From QAMX01 sp964515055 (GTDB taxonomy: Bacteria > Bacillota > Clostridia > Oscillospirales > QAMX01), in contig CAZEUG010000002.1 in NCBI GenBank assembly GCA_964515055.1, positions 109,543-173,542 on the forward strand: a stretch of DNA of 64,000 nucleotides, written 5' to 3'. This document shows, piece by piece, positions 9,043 through 15,602 of the stretch. Numbering within the stretch: position 1 is the first letter of the stretch; every line of letters starts with the position of its first letter. Under the pieces are notes generated by a model. The model searched no databases and was not told the origin of the DNA. It saw only the letters and a list, made by a program, of their open reading frames with translations. The position numbers were made by a program, and so were the translations under genes.

Positions 9043-9240
9043 AGAAGATCAATCAGAAAGAAACGGAGCCGAATCGTTTGTCCAGGAGGTGAGTCCCATG
9101 GTCCTCGCGCAGTAGCGACGGCCGATCTCTGCATTTTGTCAAATGAATGCCGCACCGAGTCGCCGCGTATGTTGATTCAAAGATCGTTTATATCATTGTG
9201 CACTGTTGGTGCATACCATGCTTGTATGGAGGTTTTTTAT
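9043..9240 (+). ncRNA. Structured 5' leader with five-codon uORF
   Basis: The stretch from the inferred transcription start to the gene at 9241 is about 200 nucleotides. It contains an excellent ribosome binding site (CAGGAGGTGAG) followed by a tiny ORF, MVLAQ-stop, at 9098-9115. Next comes GCGAC ... GTCGC (9116-9164 region) enclosing a GCATT ... AATGC hairpin, then a GCAC/GTGC hairpin, and finally CCAT ... ATGG directly abutting the GGAGG of the 41-residue peptide gene. The layout suggests leader-peptide or riboswitch-type control (inference). I do not recognise a named riboswitch class. Confidence 0.45.
9098..9115 (+). CDS. Possible leader peptide (5 codons)
   Basis: ATG-GTC-CTC-GCG-CAG-TAG, preceded by AGGAGGTGAG at ideal spacing. 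It lies inside the transcribed leader of the operon at 9241-10644. Translation is inferred only from the ribosome binding site. Its stop codon touches the 5' arm of a downstream stem, so ribosome stalling could change folding. Confidence 0.35.
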   Translation: MVLAQ

Positions 9241-9366
9241 GAAACGTACATTTGTCTCGATTGCAACCCTGATCTGTATGCTTATTACACTTTGTCTGAG
9301 TGTTCCTGCCGCGGCAGCCACTGAGACCGAAACACAATCATTCTATTCATATGTGAGGATTTCCTG
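9241..9366 (+). CDS. Small secreted peptide, 41 aa
   Basis: ATG with a strong ATGGAGG site 6-7 bases upstream. The protein begins MKRTFVSIATLICMLITLCL and then has an SVPAAAA cleavage region. This is a textbook Sec signal peptide of about 26-28 residues, leaving a mature part of only about 14 residues (TETETQSFYSYVRIS region). Its TGA is immediately followed by the ATG of the next gene (9367), so the two are translationally linked. It is either a genuine signalling-type micropeptide or the start of a larger secreted protein broken by an early stop. I see no continuation in other frames that would settle this. Confidence 0.6.
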
Positions 9367-10644
9367 ATGAACAAGAAACTTTCGTTTTTGATCGTCTGGC
9401 TGCTTTTGGCAGCGCTTTGTTGTTCGGCCTGTTCGCAGGCTTCTCCGGCTGCGTCGGATGTGCCATCCACCACACCTCACCCGTCCGGGACGGCACCCAC
9501 TTCTTCTACGGACCCCTCCGTCACGGATACCACTCCGGCGGAAACAACGGCTCCGCTCCCGCAAACGCTGGAGGAAATTGAAGCCTGGGTTGACGAATAC
9601 CACGTTCAGAACGAAAATCGTCTGACCCGGACACACACCATCCCCTGCGGAGATTACGTTTTCATCATCAGCGACCGGTACACGTTCACAGACTGGCCGG
9701 TTGAGCGCATTCCGATGGAAAACATCCGGCAGATTGAGCGGTACTGCATTTCGACCGGTGAAATGCTGGATTTCGGCTGGCTGGAAATGTCGCATTGCTC
9801 CTTCTCCACTTTGGATGACGGTTCCTGCAATCTGGTCGGTCTGGTGCTCAACGATGAATGGATTCTGTCCCACCAGGCAGACGGTTCCTTTGCCGTTTGG
9901 ACGAAGCCGCACTGGCCGGTTGAGCGCATTCCGATGGAAAACATCCGGCAGATTGAGCGGTACTGCATTTCGACCGGTGAAATGCTGGATTTCGGCTGGC
10001 TGGAAATGTCGCATTGCTCCTTCTCCACTTTGGATGACGGTTCCTGCAATCTGGTCGGTCTGGTGCTCAACGATGAATGGATTCTGTCCCACCAGGCAGA
10101 CGGTTCCTTTGCCGTTTGGACGAAGCCGCACCAGATGGTCGTAGAGGAGCTGCCCGCAGTTGCGGAGAATCAGCAGCCGGATGAGCTGCCGGCTCCCACA
10201 GTGATCATTGGTCAGCAGGTCACGTTTGACGGCGTCAGCATCCTGCTGGACTACCGGTATGCTGAGCACCGCGGCATCGGGCTGCAGAGCCCGGGTGCCT
10301 ATGCATTGACCTCGTTCAACGCCGAGACCCGCGAAATGACCATCGAATTGCCGCTCACCGTTCCGGGTGACAGCCTTGAGGTGTCGGGTTCCAACCAGTA
10401 TATCGAGTCTGCCCGAATCGAAGCCCGTGGTGAGGACGGCAGCGCCATTCTTCTGAAGCTGTCGGAGAATGCGCGATACTGTCTCAAGCAGGGCAATTAT
10501 ATTGATTCGCCGGATCGGTATGACGAAGGGCAGATCGCCTACTATGCAATAACCTGGACATTCGACTGTACCGGTGAATGGACAGACGATGCAGAGGACT
10601 GGACCTCGCCGAACGATTATCCGGGGGATGTCATTCTCTTCTGA
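9367..10644 (+). CDS. Secreted lipoprotein with duplicated 73-residue unit
   Basis: 425 residues. N-terminal signal peptide (residues 1-20), then Cys-rich ALCCSAC as a lipobox-like site, then a Ser/Thr/Pro-rich linker (about 22-62), typical of Gram-positive surface lipoproteins. Residues about 109-181 (starting WPVERIPMENIRQIERYC) are repeated exactly as residues 182-254, without a single base change. After the repeats comes a beta-rich C-terminal domain with Trp and acidic residues at the end. I recognise no family. Without the second copy the protein would be 352 residues. A perfect terminator follows at 10657. Function unknown; extracellular sensing or binding is possible. Confidence 0.75.
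   Translation: MNKKLSFLIVWLLLAALCCSACSQASPAASDVPSTTPHPSGTAPTSSTDPSVTDTTPAETTAPLPQTLEEIEAWVDEYHVQNENRLTRTHTIPCGDYVFIISDRYTFTDWPVERIPMENIRQIERYCISTGEMLDFGWLEMSHCSFSTLDDGSCNLVGLVLNDEWILSHQADGSFAVWTKPHWPVERIPMENIRQIERYCISTGEMLDFGWLEMSHCSFSTLDDGSCNLVGLVLNDEWILSHQADGSFAVWTKPHQMVVEELPAVAENQQPDELPAPTVIIGQQVTFDGVSILLDYRYAEHRGIGLQSPGAYALTSFNAETREMTIELPLTVPGDSLEVSGSNQYIESARIEARGEDGSAILLKLSENARYCLKQGNYIDSPDRYDEGQIAYYAITWTFDCTGEWTDDAEDWTSPNDYPGDVILF
9692..10129 (+). repeat. Perfect 219-bp tandem duplication
   Basis: Copy 1 is 9692-9910 and copy 2 is 9911-10129. They are identical at every base I compared. 219 is a multiple of three, so the reading frame is kept and 73 residues are duplicated. Junction bases before (gactgg) and after (ccagat) differ. 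Identity at all synonymous positions implies a very recent event or an assembly artefact. Confidence 0.95.
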
Positions 10645-10655
10645 TGCACCACTTT

Positions 10656-10688
10656 CCGGGCGGGATTTGCGAATCCCGCCCGGTTTTT
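10656..10688 (+). terminator. Intrinsic terminator of the lipoprotein gene
   Basis: CCGGGCGGGATT-TGC-GAATCCCGCCCGG stem followed by TTTTT, 12 bp past the stop codon. It separates this operon from the rpsO promoter. Confidence 0.92.
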
Positions 10689-10720
10689 GAAGTTTTTTTA
10701 CACAGATTGCCGTTTTCCTC

Positions 10721-10749
10721 TTTACAAACGGAGGAAAGTGTGGTATGAT
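10721..10749 (+). promoter_or_regulatory. Promoter of rpsO
   Basis: TTTACA (10721-10726), 17-bp spacer, TATGAT (10744-10749) with TGG just before it (extended -10). Transcription should start near 10756, leaving a leader of about 120 nucleotides before rpsO. Confidence 0.75.
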
Positions 10750-10776
10750 AATAGCGTGTGTATTTTGCCCTTGACT

Positions 10777-10835
10777 GAGCGCTGAGACAATGCCGTGACT
10801 GGTTCACGGGCGTCACCCGCTCTCTGCCCGGTCTC
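10777..10835 (+). promoter_or_regulatory. Possible S15 autoregulatory leader structure
   Basis: Three complementary pairs are visible: GAGCG 10777-10781 with CGCTC 10818-10822, a nested hairpin CCGTGA 10793-10798 with TCACGG 10804-10809, and GAGAC 10784-10788 with GTCTC 10831-10835. The last pair crosses the first and would form a pseudoknot. Ribosomal protein S15 represses its own mRNA through leader structures in several bacteria, including a pseudoknot in Escherichia coli. The assignment here is by position and base pairing only. Confidence 0.4.
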
Positions 10836-10876
10836 GCGGCGTATGACACAATTTATTTGGAAAGGTGATAACAACC

Positions 10877-11143
10877 ATGATCAAACAGGAAGTCAAGCAG
10901 GCCGTCATCGAGGCCAACCGTACCCACCCGACGGACACCGGTTCGCCGGAGGTTCAGATTGCCATTCTGACGGCGCGCATCAACGAGCTCACTGAGCACC
11001 TCAAGACCCACCCGAAGGATAACCATTCCCGCCGTGGTCTGCTGCAGATGGTCGGTAACCGTCGTTCCATGCTGGATTATCTCCAGAAGAAAGACATCAA
11101 CCGTTACCGTGCGCTGATTGCCAAGCTCGAAATCCGCAAGTAA
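10877..11143 (+). CDS. rpsO: 30S ribosomal protein S15
   Basis: 88 residues, the standard length for S15. The start is the ATG at 10877 (MIKQEVKQAVIEANRTHP), with AAAGGTG upstream; the GTG at 10865 is too close to that site. It contains the conserved TGSPEVQIAILTARI and H..DNHSRRGLLQMVGNRR.ML.YL segments that contact 16S rRNA helices 20-22. S15 binds early during assembly of the 30S platform. Directly upstream of pnp, the common bacterial order. Confidence 0.98.
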   Translation: MIKQEVKQAVIEANRTHPTDTGSPEVQIAILTARINELTEHLKTHPKDNHSRRGLLQMVGNRRSMLDYLQKKDINRYRALIAKLEIRK

Positions 11144-11254
11144 GTCACCGCCCTGCCGGCGCGGAGCGTTTTTGCTCTGCGTCGGCAGCGTCCTATCCTA
11201 CCCGTTTTCCCGTCGCAGAGGCCGGTTTCACCAAGCGGCGGGTGGGCAGCCCTG

Positions 11255-11305
11255 TTAGCAATTGAAGGTGACGCTGAACCGTTTGGCGTCAGCTTCAAGT
11301 GCTAA
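11255..11305 (+). other. Long hairpin in rpsO-pnp intergenic RNA
   Basis: Arms TTAGCA / TGCTAA, TTGAAG / CTTCAA and TGACGC / GCGTCA stack into an almost continuous 18-bp stem with an 11-base loop and single-base mismatches. It has no U tract, so it is not a terminator. In Escherichia coli an RNase III-cleaved hairpin lies in this position and controls pnp by autoregulation. A similar processing role is inferred here. A second GC-rich stem (CTGCCG...CGGCAG) lies at about 11152-11188. Confidence 0.65.
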
Positions 11306-11366
11306 TGGGCGCACCGTGCGGGTCATGTACCGGCCGATCTTTGAATAAAGAAGGATGATTCACAAC

Positions 11367-13481
11367 ATGATTACACACATGCAGTTCCACACGCACACGT
11401 TCCAGACCGAAATCGGCGGCCGCACAATGACCGTTGAGACCGGCAAAATGGCCGGTCTGGCCAACGGCAGCTGTCTGATCCGGTACGGCGAAACCGTCGT
11501 TCTGGTCACAGCGACCGCATCCGAAAAGCCGCGTGACGGCATCGATTTCTTCCCCCTCAGCGTTGACTATGAAGAGAAGCTCTATGCTGTCGGCCACATC
11601 CCCGGCTCCTGGCAGCGCCGTGAAGGCCGTCCGAGCGAAAAGGCCATTCTGACCTCCCGCGTCATTGACCGCCCGATTCGTCCGCTTTTCCCGAAGGATA
11701 TGCGCAATGACGTCTGCATTTCCTGCACCGTCCTCTCGGTTGATCAGGATAACTCGCCGGAAATCTGCGCCATGATCGGCACCTCCATCGCCCTCTCCAT
11801 CTCCGACATTCCGTGGGCCGGCCCGATCGGCGGCCTGAACATCGGCTATGTGGACGGCCACTTCATCATCAACCCGAACGAAAAGGAACGCGAAGCAAGC
11901 ACCCTGGCGCTGACCGTTGCCGCTACAACGGAAAAAGTCGTCATGATCGAAGCCGGTGCCAACGAAATTCCCGAGGACGTCATGTACAACGCCATCATGC
12001 TGGCGCATCAGGAAATCAAGCCGATCTGCGCCTTCATCGCCGGAATTGCCGCCGAAATCGGCAAGCCGAAGTTCTCCTACCCGGCCATCAACGTCCCCAC
12101 CGACCTGTACGATGCCCTGAAGGATCAGTACATTGAAGACGTCCGCTACTGCATGGACACCGATGACAAGACGGTGCGCGATGCCCGCCTCGCCGAGCTG
12201 ACCGACCGTATTGCCGAACAGTACGGCGACGAATATACGGAAAATCAGGCCGTTTTCGGCGAATGCCTCTACAAATTGCAGAAATTCGTTGTCCGCCGCT
12301 GGCTCCTGGATGACCAGAAGCGTGTCGACGGCCGCCGGATGGATCAGGTTCGTCCGCTCGCCGCAGAAGTCGGCCTGCTGCCGCGTGTCCATGGTTCGGG
12401 TATGTTCACCCGCGGACAGACGCAGGTTCTGACGTCCTGCACGCTGGGTACCGTCGCAGATTACCAGATTCTGGACGGCATCTCCACCGAAACCACCAAG
12501 CGCTATATGCATCATTATAACTTCCCCGGCTACAGCGTCGGCGAAGCCAAGCCGAGCCGCACACCGGGTCGCCGCGAAATCGGTCACGGCGCATTAGCCG
12601 AGCGCGCTCTCGTTCCGGTCATTCCGACGGAAGAGGAATTCCCCTACTGCATCCGCCTCGTCTCCGAGGTGCTTTCCTCCAACGGTTCCACCTCTCAGGG
12701 CTCCATCTGCGGTTCCACGCTGGCACTGATGGATGCCGGTGTCCCGATCAAGGCGCCGGTCGCCGGTATTTCCTGCGGTCTGATCACAGAAGACGAACGC
12801 TGGATGGTCTTCACCGACATTCAGGGCGTCGAGGACTTCTTCGGCGATATGGACTTCAAGGTTGCCGGTACGCACAAGGGCATCACCGCCATTCAGATGG
12901 ACCTGAAGATTGACGGTCTGACCCCGGCCATCATCAAGGAAGCGCTGCGCCAGACACGGGAAGCCCGCATTGAGATTCTCGATCAGGTCATGCTCCCGGT
13001 CATTTCCGCGCCGCGCACGGAGCTGTCCAAGTACGCGCCGAAGATGATGCAGATGCAGATCGATGTGGACAAAATCCGCGAGGTCATCGGCAAGGGTGGC
13101 AGCGTCATTCAGAAGATCGTCGCCGACACCGGTGCAAAGATCGACATTGAAGAGGACGGCCGTGTCTTCATCGCCAGCAACGACATCGAGGCCTGCCGCG
13201 CCGCATACAATACGATCAGCGCGATTGTCCTGGATCCGCAGCCGGGTCAGGTGTTCTACGGCAAAGTCACCCGCCTGATGCAGTTCGGTGCATTCGTTGA
13301 AATCGCACCAGGCAAGGAAGGCCTTGTCCACATCTCCAAGCTGGCCAAATACCGCGTGAACAAAGTGGAGGATGTGTGCAACGTCGGCGATATGCTCTGG
13401 GTTGTCGTGACCGAAATCGACGAGAAGGGTCGCCTGAATCTTTCTCACAAGGATGCCGTTCCCCCCACAGACGCCCAGTAA
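11367..13481 (+). CDS. pnp: Polyribonucleotide nucleotidyltransferase (PNPase)
   Basis: About 704 residues, the usual size. It performs phosphorolytic 3'-5' RNA decay and RNA tailing as a ring-shaped trimer in the cytoplasm. Order of domains: RNase PH 1 (with GRPSEKAILTSRVIDRPIRP), helical linker, RNase PH 2 (with FGDMDFKVAGT and GICAL-type motifs), KH domain near residues 570-605 (IREVIGKGGSVIQKIV) and S1 domain near 628-700 (GKVTRLMQFGAFVEI). Start: AAGAAGG precedes ATGs at 11355 and 11367. The second has a more workable distance, and the third (11379) is also possible. Ends at a strong terminator. Confidence 0.97.
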   Translation: MITHMQFHTHTFQTEIGGRTMTVETGKMAGLANGSCLIRYGETVVLVTATASEKPRDGIDFFPLSVDYEEKLYAVGHIPGSWQRREGRPSEKAILTSRVIDRPIRPLFPKDMRNDVCISCTVLSVDQDNSPEICAMIGTSIALSISDIPWAGPIGGLNIGYVDGHFIINPNEKEREASTLALTVAATTEKVVMIEAGANEIPEDVMYNAIMLAHQEIKPICAFIAGIAAEIGKPKFSYPAINVPTDLYDALKDQYIEDVRYCMDTDDKTVRDARLAELTDRIAEQYGDEYTENQAVFGECLYKLQKFVVRRWLLDDQKRVDGRRMDQVRPLAAEVGLLPRVHGSGMFTRGQTQVLTSCTLGTVADYQILDGISTETTKRYMHHYNFPGYSVGEAKPSRTPGRREIGHGALAERALVPVIPTEEEFPYCIRLVSEVLSSNGSTSQGSICGSTLALMDAGVPIKAPVAGISCGLITEDERWMVFTDIQGVEDFFGDMDFKVAGTHKGITAIQMDLKIDGLTPAIIKEALRQTREARIEILDQVMLPVISAPRTELSKYAPKMMQMQIDVDKIREVIGKGGSVIQKIVADTGAKIDIEEDGRVFIASNDIEACRAAYNTISAIVLDPQPGQVFYGKVTRLMQFGAFVEIAPGKEGLVHISKLAKYRVNKVEDVCNVGDMLWVVVTEIDEKGRLNLSHKDAVPPTDAQ

Positions 13482-13500
13482 TTTCAATTGATCCAATCCA

Positions 13501-13533
13501 AAGCAGGGACGGCAATTGCCGTCCCTGCTTTTT
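13501..13533 (+). terminator. Intrinsic terminator after pnp
   Basis: AAGCAGGGACGGC-AATT-GCCGTCCCTGCTT followed by TTT. A 13-bp perfect stem between pnp and the cysteine synthase gene. Confidence 0.88.
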
Positions 13534-13580
13534 CAGAAAGTTCCCAGGCAGCGCTACAGGCTGTCAGAAAAGAGGTACGG

Positions 13581-14495
13581 ATGGTTCACAATATTCTGGA
13601 TACCATCGGCCACACGCCGCTGGTTCCGATCAATCATATGTCCCCGAATCCGGATGTCCGGATTTTCGCCAAGCTGGAGGGGTTCAACCCGACCGGCAGC
13701 ATCAAGGATCGGATTGCTCTGGCCATGGTGGAGCAGGCCGAAGCGGACGGAAGTCTGTCGCCGGGAAAGACCATTATTGAAGCCACCAGCGGCAACACCG
13801 GCATTGGGCTGGCCATGATCGGCACGGTCAAGGGGTATGAGGTGGTCATTGTCATGAGCGAGGCCGTCTCCATTGAGCGTCGGCGCATGATCGAGGCGTT
13901 CGGCGGCAAAATCGTTCTGACGCCTGCTGCGGAGGGAACGGACGGTGCAATTCGAAGGACAGCCGCCATCATTGCACAGGATCCGGAGCGCTATTTCAAC
14001 CCGAATCAGTTCACCAACGTCTACAACAAGCTGGCGCACTACAAAACCACAGCGGAGGAAATCTGGGAGCAGACGCAGGGCAATCTGACGCATTTCGTCT
14101 CTGCGCTCGGCACGTCCGGCACGCTGATGGGTGTCGGCATGGGGCTGAAGGAAAAAAATCCGGCGATTCAGATTGTGGAGGCGCAGCCGGTGCGCGGGCA
14201 TTACATTCAGGGGCTGAAAAACATGAAGGAAGCGATTGTCCCGGAGATTTATGACCCGTCGGCGGTGGACATTTCCGTCTCCATCGAGAGCGAAGAGGCG
14301 TTCGAGATGTCGCGGCAGATCGTTCGGAATGAAGGAATCTTTGTCGGCATGAGCAGCGGTGCAGCGATGCTGGCCGCCGTTGAGGTTGCAAAAACGTTGA
14401 CACACGGCGAGATTGTGGTCATTTTCCCCGACCGCGGTGAGAAATACCTCAGCACACAGCTTTTCCTCCGTCAGGATCAGCCGCATCAAATTTGA
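13581..14495 (+). CDS. cysK: Cysteine synthase (O-acetylserine sulfhydrylase)
   Basis: 304 residues from ATG 13581 (MVHNILDTIGHTPLV), with AAAGAGG upstream. It is a PLP enzyme of fold type II that makes L-cysteine from O-acetylserine and sulfide. Visible motifs: the PLP lysine in NPTGSIKDRIA (about residues 36-46), the substrate loop ATSGNTGIG (about 68-76), the phosphate-binding GTSGT (about 175-179) and the C-terminal SSGAA. The length matches CysK. CysM or a cystathionine synthase-like paralogue is the alternative. It stands alone after the pnp terminator; no CymR or T-box element is visible in the short upstream gap. Confidence 0.93.
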   Translation: MVHNILDTIGHTPLVPINHMSPNPDVRIFAKLEGFNPTGSIKDRIALAMVEQAEADGSLSPGKTIIEATSGNTGIGLAMIGTVKGYEVVIVMSEAVSIERRRMIEAFGGKIVLTPAAEGTDGAIRRTAAIIAQDPERYFNPNQFTNVYNKLAHYKTTAEEIWEQTQGNLTHFVSALGTSGTLMGVGMGLKEKNPAIQIVEAQPVRGHYIQGLKNMKEAIVPEIYDPSAVDISVSIESEEAFEMSRQIVRNEGIFVGMSSGAAMLAAVEVAKTLTHGEIVVIFPDRGEKYLSTQLFLRQDQPHQI

Positions 14496-14547
14496 TGCGA
14501 TCAAAATTGATGTGGATTTTTGTTTTTTGGAAAGGACACGAGTGACG

Positions 14548-15102
14548 ATGAAATTCCTGATTGCCTCCGATCTGCACGGTTCCGCGCTCTACTGTCATCA
14601 GCTGCTCGATGCATTTCAGCGGGAACAGGCCGACCGTCTGCTCCTGCTGGGCGATCTTTTGTACCACGGCCCGCGCAACGATCTGCCCGCAGAGTACGCG
14701 CCCAAAGAGGTCATCCAGATGCTGAGCGAGTACAGCAGCCGGATTTTCTGCGTGCGCGGCAACTGCGACACAGAGGTTGACCAGATGGTTCTGCCGTTCC
14801 CGATTCTGGCGGATTATGGCATTCTGCCGGTGGGCGAGCGGCTGATGTATGTCACGCATGGCCATCACTTTCACAAAGCGTCGCCGCCGCCGCTTCAACC
14901 GGGCGATATCCTGCTCCACGGGCATACGCATATTCCGGCCTGGGAACCCTTTGGCAGCGATCTGCTGTACCTGAACCCCGGCTCGGTCTCCATCCCGAAA
15001 AATGATTCGCCGCACAGCTATCTGCTGCTGGAGCAAGCGCAGGGGTACGTTTTCTCCTGGCGCACGCTCGACGGCGACGAATACCATACCCTGACCCTGT
15101 AG
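14548..15102 (+). CDS. YfcE/MJ0936-family metallophosphodiesterase
   Basis: 184 residues. I start at ATG 14548 (MKFLIASDLHGS) as in the family; a GTG at 14542 sits slightly closer to GGAAAGG and is possible. Calcineurin-like fold metal motifs: SDLHG (D8, H10), GDLLYHG (D40 region), GNCD (N and D), THGH and GHTH.P. These bind two Mn2+ or similar ions and hydrolyse phosphodiesters in vitro; the physiological substrate is generally unknown. The segment NPGSVSIPKN is typical of YfcE. It lies 52 bp after cysK and may be co-transcribed with it, and ends at a strong terminator. Confidence 0.9.
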   Translation: MKFLIASDLHGSALYCHQLLDAFQREQADRLLLLGDLLYHGPRNDLPAEYAPKEVIQMLSEYSSRIFCVRGNCDTEVDQMVLPFPILADYGILPVGERLMYVTHGHHFHKASPPPLQPGDILLHGHTHIPAWEPFGSDLLYLNPGSVSIPKNDSPHSYLLLEQAQGYVFSWRTLDGDEYHTLTL

Positions 15103-15120
15103 GAACACCCGGAACGAAAA

Positions 15121-15159
15121 ACAGGTGCCGATTTTGGAATGTCGGCACCTGTTTTTTTT
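15121..15159 (+). terminator. Intrinsic terminator after phosphodiesterase gene
   Basis: ACAGGTGCCGA stem, loop, TCGGCACCTGT, then eight T. Strong plus-strand terminator. Confidence 0.92.
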
Positions 15160-15602
15160 GTTGGATGGGAGGCGGAGAGGGCGGGTGAGCAATCTGCAGT
15201 CCTACCTGCACTGCGCCCATAGCGGCGGACTGTAGACGGCAGCCAAAGGCTCCCTTGTGCAAAGGAAGCTGGCACGGAGTGCCTGAGGGATTGCTGTTTT
15301 CTGTGTTCCGGCATTTCCCGCAAAGGCAAACCTTGGGCGAAAAATAAAGCTCCCTCGTCAGAGGGAGCTTTGGCTGGTGTGGAAGGTTGGGCGGTGGAAG
15401 GCAAATGGGGTTCCACAGAGAACGGCAATCCTTCCGGCGCGGCTTCGCCGCACCACCTCCCTTTGCACAAGGGAGGCTCGTACCCTATCCAAATGTCGGC
15501 CGCTGTGACTGCACAGGGGAGGCTCGTACCCTATCCAATGTCAGCCGCTGCGAATACAGTGTTCCTTCGGAACACGCATCACTTATTTTTTTGGCCGGGG
15601 CA
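15160..15602. repeat. Intergenic repeat cluster 1
   Basis: No gene is visible in this 440-bp stretch. It holds imperfect palindromes of the kind found again at 32660-33425 and 40500-40975: GGCTCCCTTGTGCAAAGGAAGC, AAAGCTCCCTC...GAGGGAGCTTT (about 15347-15371) and CACCTCCCTTTGCACAAGGGAGG. It also has a direct duplication of GGGAGGCTCGTACCCTATCC plus the following roughly 14 bases (about 15471-15505 and 15517-15551). The stems are typical of short mobile palindromic elements in clostridial genomes (inference). Confidence 0.7.

Noticed and set aside
9043..9240. M-box or manganese riboswitch in the leader
   Set aside because: The GGTGAG-like bases are suggestive, but the conserved junctions of either class are not present, and the downstream genes are not metal transporters.
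15471..15551. Two direct repeats considered as a CRISPR-like array
   Set aside because: Only two units, adjacent palindromes belong to the dispersed repeat family, and no cas gene is nearby.
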